From Sporosarcina sp. BP05 (GTDB taxonomy: Bacteria; Bacillota; Bacilli; Bacillales_A; Planococcaceae), in NCBI RefSeq assembly GCF_014282005.1, contig NZ_JACFTD010000006.1:186001-250000 (forward strand): a stretch of 64,000 nt of DNA. Reading direction: 5' to 3'. The position numbers and the translations under genes were made by a program. Shown here one piece after another: positions 8,570 to 18,218 of the stretch. The notes below the pieces were generated by a model. That model did not search any database. It had not been told where the DNA came from and saw nothing but the letters and a program-made list of their open reading frames with translations. Each line of letters starts with the position of its first letter. The first letter of the stretch is position 1.

Positions 8570-8644
8570 AACATTGTTAATGGCGAAAAAAACAGTAAAC
8601 TTCAAGCGTTTATTAATTGGTAAAATGCAATTGTGACGGTTTGG

Positions 8645-8678
8645 GGAAGACTGACGCTATATAGGTCAGTCCTCTTTT
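8645..8678 (+). terminator. Terminator after the carboxypeptidase gene
   Basis: A hairpin with a 7-bp GACTGAC core (8649-8655 with 8665-8671), extended by A/T and wobble pairs and followed by CTCTTTTC. The loop is 9 bases. It sits about 80 bases after the stop. Confidence 0.6.
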
Positions 8679-8730
8679 CATTTGCTACAAAGTGTGACAT
8701 AATTTTTTCAAAGGTAAGAAAGTAAAAGTT

Positions 8731-8867
8731 TTTTGACTTGGAACAGTGTCTAGACTTCAGGCGCCAGCCGCTTGGGTCATAAGCAATCCAGCTATGTGGC
8801 AAAAAACGCCACTTCACTGGATTGACTTATGCCTGTCGCGTCTAGTGGGCGCCTTTCGCTTTTCTTA
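8731..8867 (+). repeat. Dispersed intergenic repeat, family A (long copy 1)
   Basis: The 5' end carries GGAACAGTGTCTAG, shared with the copy starting at 23321; GTGTCTAGACT recurs at about 30906. The 3' end is GGGCGCCTTTCGCTTTTCTTA. Inside is a long hairpin: CATAAG and AATCCAG pair with CTGGATT and CTTATG, enclosing a smaller GTGGC/GCCAC stem. The 3' end stops 23 bases before rluB. The rest of the gap 8570-8890 shows only the terminator. Confidence 0.75.
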
Positions 8868-8890
8868 CAGAATGAAGATGGGGTGACTTA

Positions 8891-9622
8891 ATGGAAAGAT
8901 TACAGAAAGTGTTGGCACAAGCAGGTGTGGCATCACGCAGAAAATCAGAAACACTAATTGTTGCAGGAAAAGTGAAAGTGAACGGTGTCGTTGTAACAGA
9001 GCTTGGAACAAAAGTATCTAGTTCGGATCGTGTAGAAGTTGAAGGCGTTCAGCTTGTTAAAGAGACTTACGTCTACTTCTTATTATATAAACCAAGAGGG
9101 ATCATTTCGACAGTGGATGACGAGAAAGGCAGGAAGACAGTATTAGACTTATTCCCGCAAATCGAACAACGGATTTTCCCAGTTGGGCGTCTTGACTATG
9201 ATACATCCGGCGTTATTATCATGACGAATGATGGCGATTTCTCTTACTTAATGACACATCCGAAATTCGGTATTAAGAAAAAGTATATTGCGAAAGTAAA
9301 AGGAATTCCTGGTCGTGAAGCGCTGCGCAAACTTGAGAATGGAATTGACCTAGAAGACGGCAAAACTGCCCCTGCACATGTAAAAATGCAGTCAGTGGAT
9401 AAAAAAAGTGAAACTGCACTTATTGAGATTACAATACATGAAGGAAAAAACCGTCAAGTACGTCGCATGTTCGATGCGATTGGATGTCCAGTCCAAAAAC
9501 TTCGAAGGGAATCATTTGGTAACGTAACGACTCACGGAATGAATGCTGGAGAAGCTCGGGAATTAACAAAACATGAAGTGAAACAGCTACGAGTCCTCGC
9601 GGAAACAGGGAAAATAGGCTGA
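8891..9622 (+). CDS. rluB: 23S rRNA pseudouridine synthase (RluB/RsuA family)
   Basis: A 243-residue pseudouridine synthase. It starts with an S4 RNA-binding domain (ERLQKVLAQAGVASRRKSE, residues 2-20) and has the catalytic motif GRLDYDTSG with the nucleophilic Asp at residue 102, then the family block KNRQVRRMF at about 186-194. B. subtilis has its equivalent (ypuL/rluB) just before resA. RluB modifies 23S rRNA near the peptidyl transferase centre. The upstream 120 bases are occupied by a family A repeat. Confidence 0.92.
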   Translation: MERLQKVLAQAGVASRRKSETLIVAGKVKVNGVVVTELGTKVSSSDRVEVEGVQLVKETYVYFLLYKPRGIISTVDDEKGRKTVLDLFPQIEQRIFPVGRLDYDTSGVIIMTNDGDFSYLMTHPKFGIKKKYIAKVKGIPGREALRKLENGIDLEDGKTAPAHVKMQSVDKKSETALIEITIHEGKNRQVRRMFDAIGCPVQKLRRESFGNVTTHGMNAGEARELTKHEVKQLRVLAETGKIG

Positions 9623-9663
9623 TTGTTCACAATCCCTTCAATTATGGTGCGTCTTTACAAAAG

Positions 9664-9678
9664 GCTATTTGTTATAAT
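9664..9678 (+). promoter_or_regulatory. Possible extended -10 element for the res operon
   Basis: TATAAT at 9673-9678 is preceded by TG one base away, an extended -10 arrangement, about 39 bases before the resA ATG. No well-spaced -35 is visible; TTTACA at 9654-9659 is only 13 bases upstream. Confidence 0.45.
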
Positions 9679-9716
9679 TAAAGGCAGAACTTATTTATTG
9701 TTAGGGGGCAGAACGT

Positions 9717-10247
9717 ATGGCTAAGGCGGATCAAAAGAAAACACGTCTTATTATAAGGACAATCGTCCTGTTACTTCTCGTTTCGGCAGTTGTCTATACA
9801 ATTGCATCGAAAGATAAAGTAAGGGTATTAGCGGTAGGAGATAAAGCGCCCGATTTCGAGCTTGTCGATTTGGAAGGCAATAAACAGCGGCTATCTGATT
9901 ACAAAGGTGAGGGAGTTTTCCTGAACTTCTGGGGAACTTGGTGCGGGCCATGTAAAAAAGAAATGCCATATATGGAAAATCAGCATATAGCATTCGAAGA
10001 AAAAGGCGTCAATATACTTGCCGTTAATATCGCCGAATCTAATTTGAAGGTTGAAACGTTTATAGAACAGTATGGCCTGACGTTTCCTATCGTTATTGAT
10101 AAGGACAAGAGTGTTAAGGAAGCCTATAATATAGTGCCACTTCCCACGACCTTCCTCATCAATAAGGATGGGAGAATAGAGAAAATTATAACAAGGGAAA
10201 TGTCCGAAAAAGAGATTATTTCACTCATGGAAAGCATTCAACCCTAA
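9717..10247 (+). CDS. resA: Thiol-disulfide oxidoreductase ResA
   Basis: A 176-residue membrane-anchored thioredoxin-like protein that reduces the haem-binding cysteines of apocytochrome c outside the membrane. One transmembrane helix covers about residues 11-29. The thioredoxin motif is WCGPC (Cys76 and Cys79). The B. subtilis protein has Glu in place of this Gly, which is important for its redox tuning, so the active site is a small departure. It is first in resA-resB-resC, 17 bases before resB. Confidence 0.93.
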   Translation: MAKADQKKTRLIIRTIVLLLLVSAVVYTIASKDKVRVLAVGDKAPDFELVDLEGNKQRLSDYKGEGVFLNFWGTWCGPCKKEMPYMENQHIAFEEKGVNILAVNIAESNLKVETFIEQYGLTFPIVIDKDKSVKEAYNIVPLPTTFLINKDGRIEKIITREMSEKEIISLMESIQP

Positions 10248-10263
10248 TAAGGAGTAATCCAAA

Positions 10264-11913
10264 ATGAGCAAAATCAAATGCCAGTGCGGTCATGATAATC
10301 CATTTGGCACAGTGCTTTGTGAGCGATGTGGTAGACCGCAAACTGAAGAAGCGAAAGAAAGTAAACTTGTTGATATGCGCTACGAAGGTGCTGCAAGAAG
10401 ATCGCAGACGTATAAACGGTCAATCATTGATAAAATATGGAATTTCTTTTCGAGTGTGAAAATCGGAATCAGTATTATCGTTGCAGTTCTCGCGACGGCC
10501 GCGATAGGTACGATTTTTCCGCAAAAAATGTATGTGGCCGCGTCAACTGAGGCGGAGTTTGCAGCTTATTACGAACGACTTTACGGATTGGCAGGCACAA
10601 TTTATTACAAACTGGGTTTTCATGACATGTATAATAGCTGGTGGTTCATCACTTTGGTCGGGATGCTTGGAACGTCCATCATCATCGCCAGTGTTGACCG
10701 AGTTATTCCGCTTTATAAATCATTGAAAAAGCAACGTACGAAACGCCATCCTTCATTCATGAAAAAACAACGAATTTATGGCGAAGGACCGTCAGAAGAT
10801 CCAGAAGCCGCACTTATAAAAGCGGAGGAGAAACTGAAGGAACTTCGTTACAATGTGAAGATTGAAAACGGAGCTTTGCTTGCAGAGAAAAACCGTTTTT
10901 CAAGATGGGGCCCATACGTCAATCATTTAGGACTTATCATTTTTCTATTTGGTATTCTACTGCGCGGTATCCCTGGATTTTATGTCGATGAAACGATGTG
11001 GATCCGCGAAGGGGAAACGCGCTCTATTCCTGGCGCAGAAGGTTATTATTTGGAAAGTAAACAATTCATCATGGAAAACTACACAAAAGAGGAAGCCGAT
11101 GAGGTATTCGGTGATGCGCTCGAACGTGTTGGCATGATTGCGAAAAACTATCAGACGGATGTCGCTTTATACAAGACACCTGAAGGCGGTCTTCCAGGGT
11201 CCGATGAAATGGACTTCGTGAAAGATTACTCTATCATTGTCAATAAACCGTTGAAGTTTGATGGATATAATGTCTTTCAAATGGATTTCCGTTTAGATGA
11301 ATTAAAATCCATGACATTCCAATTAACTGAAAAAGCTACGGAATCCTCACTTGGAGAGTTTACGGTCGATCTTACTAATCCGGAACGTGAATATGAACTT
11401 GATAGTGGCGCACGCGTTATTTTAAGCGATTATTATCCGGATTATGACGGCGTTAAAGATGGAGAGCCGATATCGAAATCTCCAATACCGAACAATCCTG
11501 CATTCATCTTTAAAATGGTGACGCAGGCCAAACCGGAGGGCGAGATGAGTTTCGTCGCCATCAAACAAACGCTTGAAACGGAAGTCAATGATTATAAAGT
11601 GAAATTTGTCAGTGCTGAAACCCGCGATATATCCGGGCTTACGGTACGGAAAGATAAAACATTATATCTTCTACTTTTAGGTGGAATTATCTTTATGATT
11701 GGTGTTTCGCAAGGAGCTTATTGGAACCATAGACGGATCTGGATTCAAAAAGGGTCTAATGGTGAGCTGCTGGTTGCTGGCCATACGAATAAAAACTGGT
11801 TCTCCTTGAAAAAAGAGTTGGATCAAGTGAAAGACGTTGCAAATTTACCTTCTTATGAAGACAGACAGGACAAGGAATCTATCTTGCAGGATAAGGAAGT
11901 GGACAAAGTATAA
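10264..11913 (+). CDS. resB: Cytochrome c biogenesis protein ResB
   Basis: A 549-residue membrane protein that, with ResC, delivers haem to apocytochrome c (system II). The N-terminus is a zinc-ribbon-like CxC and CxxC pair (Cys6, Cys8, Cys19, Cys22), as in the B. subtilis protein. Transmembrane segments lie at about residues 65-85, 130-150 and 220-240, followed by a large extracytoplasmic region, and a last span near 465-485. It shares one base with the start of resC (TAATG), so the two are coupled. Confidence 0.94.
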   Translation: MSKIKCQCGHDNPFGTVLCERCGRPQTEEAKESKLVDMRYEGAARRSQTYKRSIIDKIWNFFSSVKIGISIIVAVLATAAIGTIFPQKMYVAASTEAEFAAYYERLYGLAGTIYYKLGFHDMYNSWWFITLVGMLGTSIIIASVDRVIPLYKSLKKQRTKRHPSFMKKQRIYGEGPSEDPEAALIKAEEKLKELRYNVKIENGALLAEKNRFSRWGPYVNHLGLIIFLFGILLRGIPGFYVDETMWIREGETRSIPGAEGYYLESKQFIMENYTKEEADEVFGDALERVGMIAKNYQTDVALYKTPEGGLPGSDEMDFVKDYSIIVNKPLKFDGYNVFQMDFRLDELKSMTFQLTEKATESSLGEFTVDLTNPEREYELDSGARVILSDYYPDYDGVKDGEPISKSPIPNNPAFIFKMVTQAKPEGEMSFVAIKQTLETEVNDYKVKFVSAETRDISGLTVRKDKTLYLLLLGGIIFMIGVSQGAYWNHRRIWIQKGSNGELLVAGHTNKNWFSLKKELDQVKDVANLPSYEDRQDKESILQDKEVDKV

Positions 11914-13097
11914 TGGGACTTGCATCGTTAAGCGCCAACTTGCTGTTTGTTTCATTTATCGCTTACCTCGTCGCAACGCTATTTTTTGGCGGCGCGGTAA
12001 AGGGCGCTAAATCTGAAGCATCTTATAAAAATAACCGTTGGGGAAAAATTGCGATTACCATTACGGTCATTGGATTCATTACCCATGTCGGCTATTTCAT
12101 CACACGCTGGATGGCATCAGGTCATGCTCCAGTAAGTAATATGTTCGAATTTACGACAGCATTTGGAATGATGCTTGTCGGGGCGTTCATTCTTCTGTTT
12201 TACTTATATAGAACACCATCACTGGGCTTGTTTGCTCTGCCAATCGCGATTATTATTATCGGCTATGCAAGTATGTTCCCGAGGGAAATTACACCACTAA
12301 TTCCGGCACTGAAAAGTTACTGGTTGACAGTTCATGTAATTACAGCTGCACTAGGTGAATCAATTCTCGCGATTAGTGCTGTAGCGGGACTCATTTATTT
12401 ATTGAAAAACATTGATTTGACGAAAAAAACGAAACAGCGTTTCTGGCTAGAAGCGGTTATCTTTACGCTTATCCTAGTTATCGGTTTCGTACTGTCTTCA
12501 TCAGCGTTTAAGTTATCTGGCTATGAAGCACAGTTTACTTATATTGATAAAAATGAACAACCTGCTAAAATCGAATACAATTATCCACCACTTTTCGGAA
12601 TGGCTGGCTACGAATCGCTAACACCAGATGCGATGACGCCGTGGGCTGAAATGCCACCAATCGTCAATGCGAAGACGTTGACGACATTCGTCTGGTCAGT
12701 CGCAAGTGGAATTCTTCTCTACTTGATTCTTAGACTCATTTTCCGTCGTCCAGTTGCGGCATTATTACAGCCGTTTGCTAAAAAAGCGAATTCGCAACTA
12801 ATGGATGAAATTGGATACCGTGCGGTTATGATTGGCTTCCCTATCTTTACACTGGGTGCACTCATCTTCGCCATGATCTGGGCACACGAAGCGTGGTCAA
12901 GGTTCTGGGGATGGGATCCAAAAGAAGTATGGGCCCTTATCACATGGTTATTCTATGCTGCATTCCTTCACGTGCGTTTATCACGCGGTTGGGATGGCGA
13001 AAAATCGGCATGGCTTGCGGTTATCGGTTTCGTCATTATCATGTTTAACCTGATTGCTGTGAACTTGATCATCGCTGGTTTGCATTCATACGCTTAA
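11913..13097 (+). CDS. resC: Cytochrome c biogenesis protein ResC (CcsA/CcsB)
   Basis: A 394-residue multi-span membrane protein of the haem-handling family, the partner of ResB. The tryptophan-rich haem motif [14 protein letters not shown] starts at residue 332. Conserved histidines, for example in [11 protein letters not shown], flank the spans. It is the last gene of resABC and is followed by a good terminator. Confidence 0.95.
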   Translation: MGLASLSANLLFVSFIAYLVATLFFGGAVKGAKSEASYKNNRWGKIAITITVIGFITHVGYFITRWMASGHAPVSNMFEFTTAFGMMLVGAFILLFYLYRTPSLGLFALPIAIIIIGYASMFPREITPLIPALKSYWLTVHVITAALGESILAISAVAGLIYLLKNIDLTKKTKQRFWLEAVIFTLILVIGFVLSSSAFKLSGYEAQFTYIDKNEQPAKIEYNYPPLFGMAGYESLTPDAMTPWAEMPPIVNAKTLTTFVWSVASGILLYLILRLIFRRPVAALLQPFAKKANSQLMDEIGYRAVMIGFPIFTLGALIFAMIWAHEAWSRFWGWDPKEVWALITWLFYAAFLHVRLSRGWDGEKSAWLAVIGFVIIMFNLIAVNLIIAGLHSYA

Positions 13098-13108
13098 CTT
13101 ATAAAAAC

Positions 13109-13142
13109 TGCCTAGTAGTTAACTTCTACTGGGCATTTTTTT
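13109..13142 (+). terminator. Terminator after resABC
   Basis: A 10-bp stem (13109-13118 with 13126-13135, one wobble pair) with a 7-base loop and a T7 tract. Confidence 0.85.
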
Positions 13143-13497
13143 CGTTAATCGTATGGTGGCTGTTCGTCCGTCGCCATTCCTAAGTGCAGATACACTAAGT
13201 GCTTAATCCCGATAAATTTGTCGTGATCGTTTCGTTCAAAGCGAGCCGGAAATGTACAAGTGCAAATGGAGATTGTTAAGCCTTTCTAACAGGCACTTCA
13301 TTTACTAAAATGGCTAATCAAAAGACGTGGAAATAATAATAGACATGATTGGACGTGTTTCCGCTTTTATTATGACTTAGACACCTGTTTGCCATTTGGG
13401 TGTTGCGTCTAAGAACGCCGCTACGGCTTTTCTGTTTCTTTTTTGAACAACGACTTGTACAATGAAGGGAGTAGCTAGTTGAAAGGGGTAATCATTT
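13143..13497 (+). other. Intergenic region between resC and resD
   Basis: About 355 bases without a gene. It contains a partial repeat-like hairpin at 13376-13441. A TACAAT at 13458-13463 could be the -10 of a resDE promoter, but I see no matching -35. Nothing else is recognisable. Confidence 0.5.
13376..13441 (+). repeat. Hairpin resembling a family A fragment
   Basis: CTTAGACACC at 13376-13385 pairs with GGTGT and GTCTAAG (13399-13413, small bulge), followed by GCCGCTACGGCTTTTCT. The GCT-rich, TTTTCT-ending 3' part recalls the 3' end of family A. It ends about 57 bases before resD. Membership in the family is weak. Confidence 0.4.
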
Positions 13498-14217
13498 ATG
13501 GATGAAAAAGTGACATTGTTAGTAGTAGACGATGAGGAGAGAATCCGTCGTCTGTTAAATATGTATCTTACTCGTGAAGGGTATGAAGTCGAAGAGGCTG
13601 TAGATGGTGCGGATGCACTCGAAAAAGCGCTTGTGAATCATTATGATTGTATTTTACTCGATTTGATGATGCCTGAAAAAGATGGATTAGAAGTATTAGA
13701 AGAACTAAGAGAAAAGAAAATTATGACGCCTGTCATGATGCTGACGGCAAAAGGCGAAGAGTCAGATCGAGTAACTGGTTTTGAGTCGGGTGCTGATGAT
13801 TACATAGTGAAGCCTTTCAGTCCGCGTGAAGTTGTTCTACGGGTTAAAGCAATTCTTAGAAGGTCTGTGACGTTTCCGGGTGCCGCTTCATCTTCTACAT
13901 CGAAGGACTTGGTCGTCTTCCCTCAATTAACGATAGATCACGATGCACACAGGGTCACAGCTGAAGGAGAAGAAGTGGCGTTGACTCCTAAAGAATATGA
14001 ATTGCTCTATTTCCTTGCGAAATCACCTGATAAAGTATTTGACAGAGAGCAACTGTTAAAAGAAGTGTGGCACTATGAATTTTTCGGCGATCTTCGTACA
14101 GTAGATACGCATGTCAAACGACTACGTGAAAAGCTAAGCCGTGTTTCTGAACAAGCAGCAAAAATGATTGTTACTGTTTGGGGAGTCGGTTACAAGTTCG
14201 AGATTCCTAATGAATAG
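13498..14217 (+). CDS. resD: Response regulator ResD
   Basis: A 239-residue OmpR/PhoB-type response regulator. The receiver domain (residues 6-120) has the acidic pair Asp11-Asp12, the phosphoacceptor Asp55 in LLDLMMPEKDG, and the Lys in YIVKPF. The C-terminal winged helix includes LTPKEYELL and TVDTHVKRLREKL. In B. subtilis ResD controls aerobic/anaerobic respiration, including resABC, ctaA and qcr genes, all relevant to this neighbourhood. Its last 8 bases overlap resE. Confidence 0.95.
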   Translation: MDEKVTLLVVDDEERIRRLLNMYLTREGYEVEEAVDGADALEKALVNHYDCILLDLMMPEKDGLEVLEELREKKIMTPVMMLTAKGEESDRVTGFESGADDYIVKPFSPREVVLRVKAILRRSVTFPGAASSSTSKDLVVFPQLTIDHDAHRVTAEGEEVALTPKEYELLYFLAKSPDKVFDREQLLKEVWHYEFFGDLRTVDTHVKRLREKLSRVSEQAAKMIVTVWGVGYKFEIPNE

Positions 14218-15994
14218 AATATGGAATTCAATTGTCGGGAAGCTATGGGCAACCATATTGCTTCTCGTTTCTTTTGTATTGTTTATTGTTACGGCTTTGC
14301 TCCTCGAATTCCTAGACAACTTCCATACGCAACAGGCTGAGGATTCATTGCGAAGGGAAGCAACGACAATCGGGAAAATTGTTAATGATCACGAAAGTCA
14401 ATCTTCGATGAACTTGATTATTGATGACATTCTTGACGATGAGACGAATGCAATGATTGTCGATTCCAATGGGGAAGTTACGCATTCATTCAATAACGGA
14501 TTGAACAAGGGTAGAATAGAAAGTAAAGTGCTCTATGAATCCATGTTTTACGCTAACCGAAAGAAGAATACTCAAGTTGTGAAAGAGATGATTTTGCCTT
14601 CGATTAATGAAGATAATGTCATGGAACAATACCTTGTCCTATCCTATCCACTCGAAAAAGGACAGCAACTTGGGAGCTCGGTGATCATTTACCAAAGCCT
14701 CGAAGCCGTTCATCGAACAACAGAAAGTACTACGCGCATTGTATTCTTATCCGCATTTATTGCTTTTATTTTGACAACATTTTTCGCCTTTTTCCTGTCA
14801 ACGAGAATTACTTCCCCTTTACGTGGATTGAGACAGGCGGCATTTGAATTATCGAAAGGGAATTTCGATACAAGATTGCCTGTTATGCAAAATGATGAAA
14901 TTGGCCAGCTTGCAACTGCATTCAATCAGATGGGTAGGCAGCTTAAATACCATGTTGAACTTATTAATCAGGACAAAGAGCAGCTTTCAAGCATCCTTAC
15001 ATCGATGACTGATGCTGTCATTACATTCAATCGAGATTACACAATCCTGGTAAGTAACCCACAAGCTGAACAGTTATTGCAGAATTGGTATTTAAAAACC
15101 GGGTCACAAAAGGGGAACCATCACATCCCTCCGGCGATTTTTCATATGCTTGAGCATGTTATTTCGTTCTCCGAAGAAGTCGAAGACGAATTGGAATTAG
15201 GCGGGCAGTTCTATGGGATTTCTATCAGTCCGTTGTATAGCGGAAATAGTATTCGCGGGGCGGTTGCTGTCTTACGTGATATGACAGATCAGCATAAACT
15301 GGAGAAGCTTCGATCCGATTTCATAGCAAACGTTTCCCATGAACTTCGGACGCCGATTTCTATGCTTCAGGGATATAGTGAAGCAATTATTGACGGCGTT
15401 ATAACAAGTGATGAAGAGCGCGATGAAATGGTGCAGATCATCCACGATGAATCGAAAAGAATGGGTAGGCTCGTGACGGATCTTCTCAATCTCGCAAGGA
15501 TGGAATCAGGTCATATGCGACTTTACAAAGACGAACTATCGATGATTCCTTTCCTTGACCGGATAGTAAATAAATTCATGCAAGTTGCGCGTGAAGCAAA
15601 TGTCGATTTGTCTTTTGACTTCGCGGAAGATACAGAGCTTATTTCAAATGTAGATGAAGACCGTATGGAGCAAGTCTTTACGAATTTAATAGACAATGCA
15701 ATCCGTCATACGCCTGATGGGGGAAGTGTTAAACTAGGAATACAAAAACAGATTGATATGATTGAAATAACAGTGACAGATACAGGTGTTGGAATTCCAC
15801 AAGAGGATTTGCCGTATATCTTCGAACGTTTCTACAAGGCAGATAAAGCGAGAACTAGAGGCAAGGGTGGAACAGGTCTCGGCCTCGCCATTGCCAAAAG
15901 TATTATCGATTCACACGGTGGCAAGATCGCTGCAACAAGAGGTGATACTAAAGGAACAATTTTCAGTTGCATATTGCCCTTAAAAAAGATGTAA
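14210..15994 (+). CDS. resE: Sensor histidine kinase ResE
   Basis: A 594-residue kinase (593 in B. subtilis). Transmembrane helices lie at about 11-30 and 175-195, flanking an extracellular region. A HAMP domain follows, then a PAS-like region, the H box NVSHELRTP (His377), and the ATPase boxes NLIDNAIRHTP, DTGVGIP and GTGLGLAI. I chose the ATG overlapping the resD stop over an earlier in-frame ATG at 14168, because it gives the known N-terminus and coupling. The end overlaps a sigma-X-type promoter for sigX. Confidence 0.95.
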   Translation: MNRIWNSIVGKLWATILLLVSFVLFIVTALLLEFLDNFHTQQAEDSLRREATTIGKIVNDHESQSSMNLIIDDILDDETNAMIVDSNGEVTHSFNNGLNKGRIESKVLYESMFYANRKKNTQVVKEMILPSINEDNVMEQYLVLSYPLEKGQQLGSSVIIYQSLEAVHRTTESTTRIVFLSAFIAFILTTFFAFFLSTRITSPLRGLRQAAFELSKGNFDTRLPVMQNDEIGQLATAFNQMGRQLKYHVELINQDKEQLSSILTSMTDAVITFNRDYTILVSNPQAEQLLQNWYLKTGSQKGNHHIPPAIFHMLEHVISFSEEVEDELELGGQFYGISISPLYSGNSIRGAVAVLRDMTDQHKLEKLRSDFIANVSHELRTPISMLQGYSEAIIDGVITSDEERDEMVQIIHDESKRMGRLVTDLLNLARMESGHMRLYKDELSMIPFLDRIVNKFMQVAREANVDLSFDFAEDTELISNVDEDRMEQVFTNLIDNAIRHTPDGGSVKLGIQKQIDMIEITVTDTGVGIPQEDLPYIFERFYKADKARTRGKGGTGLGLAIAKSIIDSHGGKIAATRGDTKGTIFSCILPLKKM

Positions 15995-16015
15995 CTTAAT
16001 AGCTTGAAATACGAC
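15990..16015 (+). promoter_or_regulatory. Sigma-X-type autoregulatory promoter of sigX
   Basis: TGTAAC at 15990-15995 and CGAC at 16012-16015 are separated by 16 bases. This agrees with the B. subtilis sigma-X consensus (TGTAAC, about 17 bases, CGAC). The -35 overlaps the resE stop codon. Transcription would start near 16022, just before the sigX ribosome site. It suggests sigX drives its own expression. Confidence 0.7.
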
Positions 16016-16039
16016 TAATTGATAGAACGGGGGGATTTC

Positions 16040-16603
16040 ATGAACGACTCCGTTTTCCATCGGCTTTATGAACAGTACCACCAAGATGTGTTCAAGTTTC
16101 TTATCTATTTGACAAGAGACCGTGACCACGCTGAGGACCTCATGCATGAAGTGTATGTGAGGGTGCTACGTGCATACGTCGGTTTTGAAGGGAAAAGTTC
16201 GGAAAAGACATGGCTTTTTTCAATTGCCAAAAATGTCGCGATTGACCATTTTAGAAAAAACACAGTTCGTAAAAAGCATCTGTTCGATAAATTCGACTGG
16301 GAAAAGAGTGAGCTCGTATCGACGGGAATCCTCCCTGATGAACTCGTAACACTCAGCGAAGAGATGCAAGAGCTGTTACAGGCGCTTAACACATGCACTG
16401 GGGATCAAAAAATGGTCATCATCATGCGTTATTTCCAGGATCTTTCCATAGCTGAAACGGCCGAAATACTTGGCTGGACAGAGGGGAAAGTTAAAACAAC
16501 ACAACATAGGGCAATCAAGGCACTGCAAAAGAAATTGAATGCACTTCCGACAGAAGGGGGGAAACTAAATGACCCACAAAAATTGGAACGACAACAAGAT
16601 TGA
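16040..16603 (+). CDS. sigX: ECF RNA polymerase sigma factor SigX
   Basis: A 187-residue ECF sigma factor (194 in B. subtilis). Region 2 has LYEQYHQDVFKFLIYLTRD, HAEDLMHEVYVRVL and the segment SSEKTWLFSIAKNVAIDHFRK. Region 4 has LSIAETAEILGWTEGKVKTT. The order resE-sigX-rsiX matches B. subtilis. Sigma X controls cell-surface charge functions such as D-alanylation and lipid changes. An upstream in-frame TTG at 16019 is rejected, because GGGGGGAT lies directly before this ATG. The end overlaps rsiX by 35 bases. Confidence 0.93.
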   Translation: MNDSVFHRLYEQYHQDVFKFLIYLTRDRDHAEDLMHEVYVRVLRAYVGFEGKSSEKTWLFSIAKNVAIDHFRKNTVRKKHLFDKFDWEKSELVSTGILPDELVTLSEEMQELLQALNTCTGDQKMVIIMRYFQDLSIAETAEILGWTEGKVKTTQHRAIKALQKKLNALPTEGGKLNDPQKLERQQD

Positions 16604-17801
16604 AAAACTCCTCGGTGATATGCCCGGCGTATCAGATGATCGTCCAATGTCGGAAATACTGGCACGGCTAAAGCAAGATGAACGGCTGATTTCACCCCGC
16701 CGTAAAAAATCCAAGAAGTGGATGCCGGCACTTGTCGCTGTTGCTGCTTTGCTCGTTATTGGCCTGTTGGTTCCTTCTATGCTTGGTCAAAATGAGGTAT
16801 CAATGAAGGACCAAAGTACCGAGAGTAAAATGATGAAAAATGAGAACGCCGATACTGCAACAAGAAGTGCGGAAATGGAAAACGCATCGATTACGGATGG
16901 AAATACGGATGTGGGCACAATGGGTAGATCCTCGGTTTTGATGGCGGACGAAACAGGGGGCGCCCATAATTTTGCCATCTACTCTAAAGATGTTATCGAT
17001 AGTACACTATTCCATTTAGGTCTTGCGGGTGATCAAGCTTCAAGCATCCCTGTTACATTTAGCATTCCGAATAGTCAAATCGAGGAAGATTTTGGTTTTT
17101 TGAAACCAACGAGTTATGATTTGTATAAAAAGTATGCAGATCGTCTCGATGAAGGTGCACTTGGTTTTCAAGAGTACCATCCTTATAAAGGCGACATAGT
17201 CGCGGATAATCATGTAATTATCCACCAGCTGCCGAAAGGTCATGGTTATGACATAGCTTCAGCTTCGACCGAAGTATATCTAAACACTTTACAAGATACG
17301 TTTTACGGTTACCAGGAGGTCCGATTTGAGAACGAGGATGGAACTGTAGCCATGTTCTCTGAGGAAGGTCAGCCGAGCACGCCGTTGATTTTGAAGAGTG
17401 GTCGTAATCATTTTAATTACTATCTGTTTGAACAACAAGATGGACAGCAGTTCCTGTCATCAAACTTTTCACAGCCACAGCCATCGCTGAACGAGGCATT
17501 GCAGCAGATGAAAGTGAAACCGAATGATGTTTTTCAACCAGTGATTCCAAGCACTATAGATTTTGAAGTAAAGCTAGATGACAAATTGACAACCGTCAAA
17601 TTTGCACAACCGCTGGATTTGGACTCAATGGAGCCGGAAAAAGCGATGCTAATGGTGGAGGGCATGCTCCTAACAGCAGCCAGCTTTGGTGAACAGCTTC
17701 AATTTGAAGGTGTCATCCAAGAAGAATGGAACGGTTTTAACTTCAGTCAGCCCTTACCGATTCCGGTTGGATCTAATCCGCTTCCGCTATTATTGAAGTG
17801 A
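16569..17801 (+). CDS. rsiX: Anti-sigma-X factor RsiX
   Basis: A 410-residue single-span membrane protein. A cytoplasmic N-terminus (about 1-55) holds the sigma factor, a transmembrane helix lies at about 56-74 (WMPALVAVAALLVIGLLVP), and the rest is outside. The outer part has a low-complexity stretch rich in Met, Glu, Ser and Thr near 80-115 and a C-terminal region that may be a GerMN-like domain (roughly 305-405). It is longer than B. subtilis RsiX (368). The overlap with sigX couples the two. Function is inferred from position and topology. Confidence 0.85.
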   Translation: MTHKNWNDNKIEKLLGDMPGVSDDRPMSEILARLKQDERLISPRRKKSKKWMPALVAVAALLVIGLLVPSMLGQNEVSMKDQSTESKMMKNENADTATRSAEMENASITDGNTDVGTMGRSSVLMADETGGAHNFAIYSKDVIDSTLFHLGLAGDQASSIPVTFSIPNSQIEEDFGFLKPTSYDLYKKYADRLDEGALGFQEYHPYKGDIVADNHVIIHQLPKGHGYDIASASTEVYLNTLQDTFYGYQEVRFENEDGTVAMFSEEGQPSTPLILKSGRNHFNYYLFEQQDGQQFLSSNFSQPQPSLNEALQQMKVKPNDVFQPVIPSTIDFEVKLDDKLTTVKFAQPLDLDSMEPEKAMLMVEGMLLTAASFGEQLQFEGVIQEEWNGFNFSQPLPIPVGSNPLPLLLK

Positions 17802-17931
17802 ATCACGTCTGTTGATTAATCATTTATTTGCATAAAATACTGGTGAGAAGGGCTTGGTAGTCTCTTTTTTACTGGACCATTTCCGGTCCGCTTTCGGCTA
17901 ACTATTCATGACAGATTTACTGAGGGGTCTT

Positions 17932-17970
17932 AGTGTGGCTAGAAGTGACTTTGTCACTTCTAGCCACACT
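17932..17970 (+). repeat. Perfect 18-bp hairpin with TTT loop
   Basis: Arms 17932-17949 and 17953-17970 are perfect complements around a TTT loop; the loop-closing bases are GAC/GTC. There is no T-tract on either side, so it is not an ordinary terminator. It shares stem length, loop-closing triplet and loop size with the hairpin at 18374. Confidence 0.7.
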
Positions 17971-18069
17971 CTTCTCTGTAATCCTGTTGTGAATAGTTGC
18001 CTGTCCCGTTCCTACGATGTTCAAGTGAAAACTACAGTTATGTTTGAAAGAAAAGAATAGATGACTTTC

Positions 18070-18115
18070 TATAGAGAGTGTAAGTGCCCGAAGATGCAAT
18101 TTCGGGCACTATTGC
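18070..18115 (+). repeat. Hairpin unit, copy 1
   Basis: CTATAGAGAGTGTA is followed by a 10-bp stem (AGTGCCCGAA paired with TTCGGGCACT) around a loop containing GATGCAA. Copy 2 lies about 150 bases downstream with different stem bases that still pair. Confidence 0.55.
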
Positions 18116-18218
18116 TCGTTGTACAATGCGTTTCTTGCTTACTTCTAGCAAAGAGTTTGGATGTAATCGTGTAATACCTACTAGAAAGTGACATTTCTTT
18201 AATGAAATAAGAGAAAAC

